Shown here: positions 1 through 5,198 of the stretch, piece after piece
How the letters are laid out: each line of letters starts with the position of its first letter
How positions within the stretch are numbered: position 1 is the first letter of the stretch
DNA from: Methanobacteriota archaeon
GTDB taxonomy: Archaea > Hydrothermarchaeota > Hydrothermarchaeia > Hydrothermarchaeales > SZUA-236
Assembly (NCBI GenBank): GCA_003230355.1
Contig: QIDD01000060.1
Location: 1 to 6,122 of the forward strand
Direction of reading: 5' to 3'
Length of the DNA: 6,122 nucleotides
Notes under the pieces: model-generated
What the model saw: only the letters and a program-made list of their open reading frames with translations
Databases searched by the model: none
What the model was told of the DNA's origin: nothing
Translations under genes and position numbers: made by a program

Positions 1-200
1 CCGCCTAGAAAAACAAAGGGCACTAGACTCCAGAAAAGCCCTTCATCGATCTTCATCCCCCTTCGCTTGAGGAGCCTTTCTGCCAGAAAGAGGCCCGCCA
101 AAAACAGAACGGCATAGGCCAGGGTGTTATAGATATTGTATCCCTGCGTGCTCATCACAGGCTCGATAAAGTATCTGTCGATAAATGCTCCAACGTCCAT
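1..200 (-). CDS. DUF63 family membrane protein (N-terminal part, cut by window edge)
   Basis: I read this gene by translating the minus strand from the ATG at 200-198. The frame stays open for 66 codons to the window edge, so the 3' end is missing. The protein starts MDVGAFIDRYFIEPV, followed by GYNIYNTLAYAVL, a hydrophobic helix at about residues 24-42, a basic loop (ERLLKRRG) and the start of a second helix with LVPFVFLGG. The GYNIxNTLxYA pattern after a short YFIxP leader is what I remember of DUF63, an archaeal family of multi-helix membrane proteins of unknown function. The start lies 2 nt past the stop of the upstream methyltransferase-like gene, with a run of six G residues 7 nt before the ATG as a possible ribosome-binding site. 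It is therefore probably translated as the last visible gene of the ccdA operon. Family assignment is from recall; no function is claimed. Confidence 0.82.
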   Translation of the reverse strand, partial: MDVGAFIDRYFIEPVMSTQGYNIYNTLAYAVLFLAGLFLAERLLKRRGMKIDEGLFWSLVPFVFLG

Positions 201-202
201 TG

Positions 203-1015
203 CTATGCCCCCCTTATCCTTTGACTGGATAATGAAAATTTGGGCAGAAACATTGAGGTCCTCTCCCTGTATGTCAGATACTCCTCCCCAAACCTCTTTA
301 GAAGCTCTGATTCTTCTCTTTTAGCAAGACGATAGTACATTACGAGCAAAACCGGCCACATGGCAACAGTAAGAATTGTTGGCCACTGAATAAGAAATGC
401 GATTGTAATCACCAGGAGCCCAAGGTATTGGGGATGCCGAATTCTGGCGTAGACTCCTTCGGTCACAAGTTCGCCGGTTGAGAGATATATCCTTCTCCAA
501 CCCGTTCTGACCAATATGAATCCAAAGAGGAGTAGAATCGCGCTCAAAGCCATCACAAATGCCCAGGCCCGGTTGAGGCTCATTAGCCCCATCTTCGAAA
601 GAAACACTGCAAGGAGATGCCCTTCTGTGTGCCCGAAGGACAGGGAGACTCCGAAGACCGATGTCAAGATGTAGATAGTAATGGGAAATCCATACATTTC
701 AGTGAAAAGAGCGACCAAAAACGCTTCGTAGATCCCAAGGTTTCGCCATTCCCGTCTTTTCATCGGGCGGGAGAAGGAAACAACAAAATAGGAAAAGATC
801 AGAACAGCCCCAATCATCGACCCCCACTGACCATATGCATACTCTTCACCGATTGAAAGCCCATGGAATAATGTGTCTGCCAAATCAGGGGAGAGGAAAA
901 GAACAAGGCTGGATAGGAATGTGCCTGCCGCGGCAAGGACGATGCCCCAGAAAACAAGGCTTCCGATCAGGTTCTTAATTACAGGCGGTTTCATAAATTT
1001 ATCCGGGCCCCACAT
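203..1015 (-). CDS. Isoprenylcysteine carboxyl methyltransferase-fold (ICMT/PEMT-like) membrane protein
   Basis: A 270-residue multi-helix membrane protein. Hydrophobic segments lie at about residues 14-41, 65-82, 96-122, 148-169 and 198-228. The C-terminal third carries the signature of membrane methyltransferases of the ICMT/phospholipid methyltransferase superfamily: TEGVYARIRHPQYLG at about 185-199, then a helix, then REESELLKRFGEEYLTYRER at about 233-252. In this fold the RHPxY and late E/R-rich parts form the S-adenosylmethionine site. The substrate cannot be told from sequence; bacterial and archaeal members have varied or unknown substrates. The segment EWRNLGIYEAFLVALFTEMYGFP is a long conserved-looking block before the methyltransferase part. 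The ATG at 1015 makes a 17-nt overlap with ccdA; a second ATG at 994 (residue 8, MKPPV) begins 4 nt after the ccdA stop and is a reasonable alternative. Neither has a convincing ribosome-binding site. It is probably co-transcribed with ccdA. Confidence 0.85.
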   Translation of the reverse strand: MWGPDKFMKPPVIKNLIGSLVFWGIVLAAAGTFLSSLVLFLSPDLADTLFHGLSIGEEYAYGQWGSMIGAVLIFSYFVVSFSRPMKRREWRNLGIYEAFLVALFTEMYGFPITIYILTSVFGVSLSFGHTEGHLLAVFLSKMGLMSLNRAWAFVMALSAILLLFGFILVRTGWRRIYLSTGELVTEGVYARIRHPQYLGLLVITIAFLIQWPTILTVAMWPVLLVMYYRLAKREESELLKRFGEEYLTYRERTSMFLPKFSLSSQRIRGA

Positions 1016-1760
1016 ATTTTAAGAGGATAAGCTCAATGTCACTTATATATGGCAGCAGCACGGCCTGAAGCTGTTTATCGAAACCCCAGAGTATGGCAAC
1101 ACCTGTGAGAATCATGACCCAGCCTGCAAATCTCTCAAACTTTTTCGAGTTCTGCTCAAGCCATTTCAAGCGGCTTGAATATCTTTTGCCGGTGTATGCT
1201 ATGAAGAGGATTGGAATGGAAAGACCTGCCGAGTAGCTGAGAAGTAGAAGCGAGCCGTGGAGTATATTTCCCTGATATGTGGTATATGCCAGTACAGAAC
1301 CCAGGATAGGCCCTACACAGGGTATCCACACAATGCCCAGGGTCATGCCAAGTGTGAATGCTCCAAGAAGTGGATGACCCGGCCCAGGCCCTTTCAACCC
1401 GACAGAGGATAAGGCCATATGAACCCTTCCCACAACCATCGAGGAATACTTCGTAAAGATGTTGTTAATATCCTGATCAGCCCATATAGCTCCAAAAAGG
1501 ATGATCATTGCGATGAAAAAATACCTCAAAGTCTCCTTTGTATAGACTGAGCCGATAACCGAGAACAACCCTCCCATAAAGGTGAAGGTGACGGCGCTGC
1601 CCATGACAATGAAGATGGGGCGCAGCCTATGACCCATAGAGCCTGCGAGCATTGGAGGAAGGATCGGGAGGATGCATGGTGTAAGAGCTGATAAAAATCC
1701 TGATAGAAAAACAAGAAGCATCGTGGGCTGGGCAAAAAGAGAGGTTACCTCGCTGACCAT
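999..1760 (-). CDS. ccdA: CcdA-type cytochrome c biogenesis / thiol-disulfide electron transporter
   Basis: A 253-residue protein of the CcdA/DsbD transmembrane family, which moves reducing equivalents from cytoplasmic thioredoxin across the membrane to outer thiol-redox proteins. The two hallmark cysteines are in the expected settings: C29 in LTPCILPILPP at the first helix, and C148 in WIPCVGPILGS at the fourth. About six helices are visible (roughly residues 13-39, 47-71, 79-92, 130-155, 165-181, 210-226), in two pseudo-repeated halves joined by a loop near 100-127. The length fits stand-alone CcdA, with no DsbD alpha or gamma domains. A likely outer partner, the thioredoxin-like protein at 4578-5132, is close by, as is ccmF, which supports a role in keeping apocytochrome cysteines reduced. 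The ATG at 1760 follows GGAG at a 4-nt spacing, and also lies about 26 nt from a TATA box, so leaderless initiation is also possible. Confidence 0.93.
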   Translation of the reverse strand: MVSEVTSLFAQPTMLLVFLSGFLSALTPCILPILPPMLAGSMGHRLRPIFIVMGSAVTFTFMGGLFSVIGSVYTKETLRYFFIAMIILFGAIWADQDINNIFTKYSSMVVGRVHMALSSVGLKGPGPGHPLLGAFTLGMTLGIVWIPCVGPILGSVLAYTTYQGNILHGSLLLLSYSAGLSIPILFIAYTGKRYSSRLKWLEQNSKKFERFAGWVMILTGVAILWGFDKQLQAVLLPYISDIELILLKYVGPG

Positions 1761-1782
1761 GGGGCTCCATATATTATGTCAT

Positions 1783-1790
1783 ATTATAAA
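1783..1790 (-). promoter_or_regulatory. Archaeal TATA box for ccdA operon
   Basis: The minus strand reads TTTATAAT here, preceded by an A-rich stretch (CATAAA). Its centre is about 26 nt from the ccdA ATG at 1760. That is the usual archaeal distance between TATA centre and transcription start, so transcription would begin at or next to the start codon. If the GGAG before the ATG is a real ribosome-binding site, the true start must be further upstream and this TATA call is wrong. No experimental support is available. Confidence 0.55.
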
Positions 1791-1796
1791 TTTATG

Positions 1797-1818
1797 CCAG
1801 ATTTGGGCCAAATTCTGG
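1797..1818. promoter_or_regulatory. Imperfect palindrome in divergent promoter region, probable operator
   Basis: The sequence has arms CCAGA-TTTGG and CCAAA-(T)-TCTGG around a central G. The arms match perfectly except for one extra T on the right. The symmetry continues outwards: ATTTA at 1790-1794 pairs with TAAAT at 1819-1823, and both flanks hold an ATTATAA-type element facing away from the centre. It sits between the ccdA TATA box and the TATA box of the plus-strand gene. A dimeric transcription factor could control both genes from here. The right part of this palindrome is nearly repeated upstream of the thioredoxin-ccmF unit at 5175-5198. Confidence 0.6.
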
Positions 1819-1822
1819 TAAA
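1799..1822 (+). promoter_or_regulatory. 24-bp shared regulatory element, copy 1
   Basis: On the plus strand this reads AGATTTGGG, then four bases (CCAA), then ATTCTGGTAAA. The copy on the minus strand at 5198-5175 is identical except for the four middle bases (TATG), so 20 of 24 positions match. In both places a TATA-like element begins 4-5 nt downstream. Two TGG trinucleotides in the same orientation are spaced 12 nt apart in both copies. The ccdA-facing strand of the palindrome carries a weaker version with 11-nt spacing. I infer binding by one regulator. Confidence 0.65.
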
Positions 1823-1827
1823 TAGAC

Positions 1828-1835
1828 TTATAATA
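1828..1835 (+). promoter_or_regulatory. Archaeal TATA box for small membrane protein gene
   Basis: The plus strand reads TTATAATA. Its centre is only about 10 nt before the first ATG (1841), too close for a start at or before that codon. It is about 25 nt before the in-frame ATG at 1856, which fits a leaderless transcript starting at the sixth codon of the longer reading. The element mirrors the ccdA TATA box around the palindrome centre at about 1808. Confidence 0.5.
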
Positions 1836-1840
1836 CTTAG

Positions 1841-2134
1841 ATGAAGCAGTGGCTAATGAGTTACTTGCATGCAGTAATCACCATTGCGAACATCATCCTT
1901 TTAGCGCTGCTCGTCTATTACTTCTACCAGTCCTATAAAGATGTGAAATCAAAATTCGCCCTCGGACTGGTGCTCTTTGCATTGGTCCTTTTATTGAATG
2001 GTTTCTTTATTCTCCCCATGTTTTATGAAATCTTCACACCATCCCACTCATGTCCATACGATCCCTATTACACGGCAGCAGGTGTTTTTGAGTTTTTGGC
2101 CCTTTTGATACTCCTGTATCTTATTAGAGAATAG
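1841..2134 (+). CDS. Small three-helix membrane protein of unknown function
   Basis: The longest reading is 97 residues; starting at the ATG at 1856 gives 92. Three hydrophobic segments are visible at about residues 10-28, 39-61 and 77-95. The first loop is YQSYKDVKSKF, and the second, longer loop (about 62-76) contains SHSCPYDPYY with a single cysteine (C71). The shape recalls small archaeal membrane proteins with a YxxY-K/R loop after the first helix, but I cannot name a family with confidence. I see no enzyme motif. I favour the 1856 start because the TATA box at 1828-1835 would place transcription there, and because that codon mirrors the ccdA start across the palindrome. Its promoter carries the same 24-bp element as the thioredoxin-ccmF promoter, so a role linked to cytochrome maturation or membrane redox is a guess from regulation only. 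Its 3' end overlaps the convergent ccmF by 11 bp. Confidence 0.78.
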   Translation: MKQWLMSYLHAVITIANIILLALLVYYFYQSYKDVKSKFALGLVLFALVLLLNGFFILPMFYEIFTPSHSCPYDPYYTAAGVFEFLALLILLYLIRE

Positions 2135-4568
2135 GGTGCTCTTTGTCAGAAAAGATGGTCATCGTAATCCCGATGATGAAGAAGATCGATCCAATCCAGA
2201 TCCAGTTCATGAGCGGTTTTATCTTGACCGTTACAGGGGCGCTGGTTCCGCTCAGGCCGCTGAATGAGACGAAGACATCGTCTGTCAGACTTCGGTCGAC
2301 CAGTACCCGGTTGGCATCGCCGTTCTTGAAAATCTCCCTCCTTGCAGTGCCGTGGCCTATGCGTTTGTCTTTTTTGTAGACCGCGAGGTGAAGCGCTTCC
2401 ACCGTTTTATAGGGGCTTGTGCCTGCAGAGGAATATTCCTCAATATGAGTTGCGAACATGATGAAGTCAAAGGTCCTGCTTAGGGATGGGCTGGGGAAGT
2501 TAGTCATAAGCGACCCTTCAACAACCACGCTCAAACCGGTTGGAGGCTCCTCGATCTTATCTACGGCGATCCAGAGATCCTGACCTTCTCCCGAAAGTTT
2601 CAGATAGGTTATATGCTCGGTCTGCATGGCATCATCGATCACGCCTCTAACCTGATAGCTTTCTTTTATCTGGCCTGAGCCGAGATCGTTATAAAATTCT
2701 CCGACGCTAAGCCCCGGCGGCGGCGCCTGAGTTGCATCTGTTTTCTCTCCGGCACCATAATCCTCAATCTTCTTGTATTCGATGAGCTGAACGGAATAGT
2801 CGCTCTCGCCTTCTCCAGGATGAACACCCCAGGTGCCGAGCCTCCCGAACCCTTCATGGGCGCTTGCAGGGGACATAGGCACCATTACTCCAGGGTTGTT
2901 TATGTCCATAGAGCCTGAGAAATCAGATACGAAAAGGGATGCAAAAACCGCTCCCATAGCAACGAGGATGACGCCAATGTGGATGATGAGTATTCCTGCC
3001 TCCTTTATCTTGAGGTGCCTCTTTTTAAATGAGGACATCCGCCTCTTCCATCTCTGCTCCACTGCATAGAGGACGTAGAGTGATGGTGGGATCACGCTCA
3101 GTGCTGAAATCCCGCCTATGACCGAGTAAAGGAGCGGTTTTTCGGAAGTAACGATTCCCGTATAGTCTATGATGTTGAAGTTTTCATTAGGCCTTATTGC
3201 AGCCGCAACAATGGTTAGGGCCGTAAAGAAGAGGAAAGTTTTCATTGCCTCGTTTCTTATTGAAGGCCGGTAGTGCAGGCCGAGGCCTATTAGAAGGAGC
3301 ATGAGAATGAAGAAGGGATATATCCATAGGTTGAAGAACTGTGCGGTGACTGAATACTTTACACCATAAAGCTGCTTGGCGATTGGGGGGTAGGTGATGG
3401 CGAAAAAGGAGATAAATGTAATGATCACGAACACAAGGATCGCTGCATAGAAGATGTTTGTCCTGTTCAAGATGGACTTTTCCACCTTCTCGGTGACATC
3501 GGACTTTACATACTTTATGGCACCCAATGCGAGTGGTATTGCAAAGGATGCCCCGAACAATATGATGATGTATTTGCCTGCAGACCCTGCGATAAAGGCG
3601 TGGACGGACTCGAATATCCCGCTTCTCGTAACCATGGTCGCATAGACCACCATGGTGAATGTGAATGCGGTGAGCACTGGAGCGAGGATGGTGTATTTCC
3701 TTCCATCCCTGCGGTGCTCTATTACGGTGTGAATGGCTGCGGTGAGCATGAGCCAGGGGAGGAGCATGGCGGTTTCAATCGGGTCCCATGCCCAGAAGCC
3801 GCCCCATCCAAGGGATTTGTATGCCCATATGCCTCCGAAGACCATTGAGAGGGTTGCAAATAACCAGGAGATTCGAAGCCACTGTATGCCCTTGTCAACC
3901 CAGAGCTTGTTGGCTTCTGCGCCGCCTGCTCCAAGGAAGGTTGAGAGGAGAAATACCATGGCGCCTGCGAAAGGCACGGCTGTTCCCGCATACCCCAGGA
4001 AGGTTGTGAAGGGGTGGGTTGCCATCCATGGATCGATCAGGAGTGGGTTGAGGCCGTTGCCGTCCTCTGGAATGAAGTCTAATACGAGATTGGGATTGTT
4101 CGCTGCTAGAAGGTCGGGGTTGTCGACGTAGATGGTCTTGAATGGGGAGTCTACAACTGTGAGCAGGGTGAAATACATGGTAAGGAATACGACGATGATG
4201 AGGCTTTTTTTTACAAACCTTGATTCATGTCCTTTGGTTTCATTCAGCCATAGAGCCCCGATAGCTACCAGAGCAGCCCAGAATAGAAGCGTTCCCGTCT
4301 GCCCGGCAAGTACGCCGGAAAGGCGGTAATAAACAGGATAGTATTTGCTTGAGAACTGCCATACATAGGCTACTGTAAAGTTGCTGGCGTAGAAGTAGTA
4401 TGAGAGGAGAATAAAGTCGAAGACCAGGAGCCCTGTTAAGACCCGCACCAGCATTTTAATGTGACTTTCGTGGGCGTCCGTTTTTTTAAGGAGCTGGTTG
4501 GATAAAAGCCCGATTATTACCGCTCCAATGGCTATGGATATGTATAAAATGGCGTCGCTGTAGCTCAA
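2124..4568 (-). CDS. ccmF: Cytochrome c-type biogenesis protein CcmF (haem lyase subunit) with OB-fold-like insertion
   Basis: This 814-residue membrane protein is clearly CcmF, which joins haem to apocytochrome c outside the membrane. The WWD haem-handling motif is WGGFWAWDPIETAMLLPWL at residues 255-273. The conserved histidines of CcmF can be matched: H185 (MATHPFTTFLGY), H280 (TAAIHTV), H323 (RSGIFESVHAF) and H530 (LIIHIGV). AGQTGTLLFW at about 88-97 corresponds to the family's early GxEGSLLLW block, and the C-terminal helix KPLMNWIWIGSIFFIIG (784-800) is typical. E. coli CcmF has about 650 residues; the excess lies in the outer domain between about 550 and 783. There a stretch of about 115 residues (roughly 602-718) with OB-fold features interrupts the normal domain and ends in H708-x3-Y712. 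The start is TTG at 4568, supported by GGGTGA just upstream and overlapping the stop of the thioredoxin-like gene, so the two are probably translated in a coupled way. Confidence 0.95.
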   Translation of the reverse strand: MSYSDAILYISIAIGAVIIGLLSNQLLKKTDAHESHIKMLVRVLTGLLVFDFILLSYYFYASNFTVAYVWQFSSKYYPVYYRLSGVLAGQTGTLLFWAALVAIGALWLNETKGHESRFVKKSLIIVVFLTMYFTLLTVVDSPFKTIYVDNPDLLAANNPNLVLDFIPEDGNGLNPLLIDPWMATHPFTTFLGYAGTAVPFAGAMVFLLSTFLGAGGAEANKLWVDKGIQWLRISWLFATLSMVFGGIWAYKSLGWGGFWAWDPIETAMLLPWLMLTAAIHTVIEHRRDGRKYTILAPVLTAFTFTMVVYATMVTRSGIFESVHAFIAGSAGKYIIILFGASFAIPLALGAIKYVKSDVTEKVEKSILNRTNIFYAAILVFVIITFISFFAITYPPIAKQLYGVKYSVTAQFFNLWIYPFFILMLLLIGLGLHYRPSIRNEAMKTFLFFTALTIVAAAIRPNENFNIIDYTGIVTSEKPLLYSVIGGISALSVIPPSLYVLYAVEQRWKRRMSSFKKRHLKIKEAGILIIHIGVILVAMGAVFASLFVSDFSGSMDINNPGVMVPMSPASAHEGFGRLGTWGVHPGEGESDYSVQLIEYKKIEDYGAGEKTDATQAPPPGLSVGEFYNDLGSGQIKESYQVRGVIDDAMQTEHITYLKLSGEGQDLWIAVDKIEEPPTGLSVVVEGSLMTNFPSPSLSRTFDFIMFATHIEEYSSAGTSPYKTVEALHLAVYKKDKRIGHGTARREIFKNGDANRVLVDRSLTDDVFVSFSGLSGTSAPVTVKIKPLMNWIWIGSIFFIIGITMTIFSDKEHPIL

Positions 4569-4578
4569 TGTTTCACCC
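4566..4578 (-). promoter_or_regulatory. Ribosome-binding site and TTG start of ccmF
   Basis: The minus strand reads GGGTGA at 4578-4573, then AACA, then TTG at 4568-4566. GGTGA is a strong match to the archaeal anti-Shine-Dalgarno sequence and makes the TTG a credible start; no ATG or GTG lies in frame at this spacing. The first G of the site is the last base of the TAG stop of the upstream gene, which favours reinitiation by the same ribosomes. Confidence 0.75.
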
Positions 4579-5132
4579 TATTGGATCCCGTCTTCGTCAA
4601 TGTGCTCTGTCTCATTCGTGTTGGTAAGGGCGTTTATCGCCTCAATATCTGTTGTTATAACTGTCTTTGTCTGGCTGTGGTGGAAGTCCCTGACCTCTGT
4701 CAATATTTCAAGGAAGGATTCCTCTGGAATATAGCCTGGAATCCTGGTTATGATCTCGCCGTTCTCATCCAGGAACAGCTCATGAGGCGGGGCCTGAATA
4801 TTAAATCGGTTTGTGTCCTCCTTGTTGACATCCATGTCAATTGCAATCCTCACAAAGTCTTCTTCAAGTATCTCTTTTACCGGCGGATAGGGAAAGACCT
4901 CGACCTGCATCTTCTCGCAGTATGTGCACCATATGGTCCAGAAATAGACGAGCATGGGTTTTCCGGTCTCTTTTGCAACGGCCGCCCCCTGATCATATGT
5001 CTGGTACCATTCCATACCTCCGATATAGGTCCATTCCTTGTCGCTGATTATAGGCGTGGCATTTACGGCGTAGAAGACGAATACAACAACCGCAAGTAGG
5101 GCAATTATGGTGAAGAGCTTTTTAGTATTCAT
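4578..5132 (-). CDS. Membrane-anchored thioredoxin-like protein, probable cytochrome c maturation thiol reductase
   Basis: A 184-residue protein with one N-terminal hydrophobic segment (about residues 7-23) after a short NTKK lead, which would act as an uncleaved anchor or signal peptide and place the rest outside the membrane. The thioredoxin fold follows at about 45-150: PMLVYFWTIWCTYCEKM carries the redox pair C69 and C72, and APPHELFLDENG (114-125) is the expected cis-proline strand, here Pro-Pro-His instead of the more common Pro-Thr. The spacing and the block KPMLVYFWTIWCTYC resemble DsbD-gamma or thioredoxin_7 proteins. After the fold there is a tail of about 35 residues, rich in Thr, Asn and acidic residues, with no recognised motif. 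It lies 9 bp before ccmF, and ccdA is nearby, so the likely job is to pass electrons from CcdA to apocytochrome CXXCH thiols (CcmG/ResA-like). Start chosen at ATG 5132; the ribosome-binding site is weak. Confidence 0.88.
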   Translation of the reverse strand: MNTKKLFTIIALLAVVVFVFYAVNATPIISDKEWTYIGGMEWYQTYDQGAAVAKETGKPMLVYFWTIWCTYCEKMQVEVFPYPPVKEILEEDFVRIAIDMDVNKEDTNRFNIQAPPHELFLDENGEIITRIPGYIPEESFLEILTEVRDFHHSQTKTVITTDIEAINALTNTNETEHIDEDGIQ

Positions 5133-5162
5133 ATATTCTCTCTCGATATATCCTTATGAGAG

Positions 5163-5172
5163 ATTTTAAATA
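5163..5172 (-). promoter_or_regulatory. Archaeal TATA box for thioredoxin-like/ccmF unit
   Basis: The minus strand reads TATTTAAAAT, preceded by a purine-rich GGTAAAA that could serve as a BRE. The centre is about 35 nt from the ATG at 5132, so a start about 26 nt downstream would leave a leader of roughly 9 nt. It lies in the 65-bp gap after the upstream membrane protein gene, so this unit appears to have its own promoter. Confidence 0.6.
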
Positions 5173-5174
5173 GT

Positions 5175-5198
5175 TTTACCAGAATCATACCCAAATCT
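5175..5198 (-). promoter_or_regulatory. 24-bp shared regulatory element, copy 2
   Basis: On the minus strand this reads AGATTTGGG, then TATG, then ATTCTGGTAAA. It matches the plus-strand element at 1799-1822 in 20 of 24 positions, with the mismatches confined to the four middle bases. Its first A is the last base of the TGA stop of the upstream membrane protein gene, and it ends 2 nt before the TATA box. Unlike copy 1 it is not palindromic, since the CCAAA arm is missing. It therefore keeps only the half facing the transcribed gene. Confidence 0.65.

Noticed and set aside
136..324. A 62-codon plus-strand open frame at the left edge
   Set aside because: It lies opposite the DUF63 start and the methyltransferase C-terminus, both of which have family-specific motifs, so it is not a gene.
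3733..4131. A 132-codon plus-strand open frame within ccmF
   Set aside because: It is antisense to the highly conserved WWD region of CcmF. The translation is rich in Pro/Arg/Ser without a recognisable domain, as expected for a shadow of a membrane protein gene.
4581..5099. A 172-codon plus-strand open frame antisense to the thioredoxin-like gene
   Set aside because: It lies wholly opposite a gene with a clear WCxxC thioredoxin fold. Its translation shows no family resemblance and has scattered cysteines typical of a shadow frame.
5133..5197. Possible intrinsic terminator between the CCAHH protein gene and the thioredoxin-like gene
   Set aside because: No stable hairpin or clear T-run follows the stop on the minus strand. 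The gap is better explained by the shared element and TATA box.
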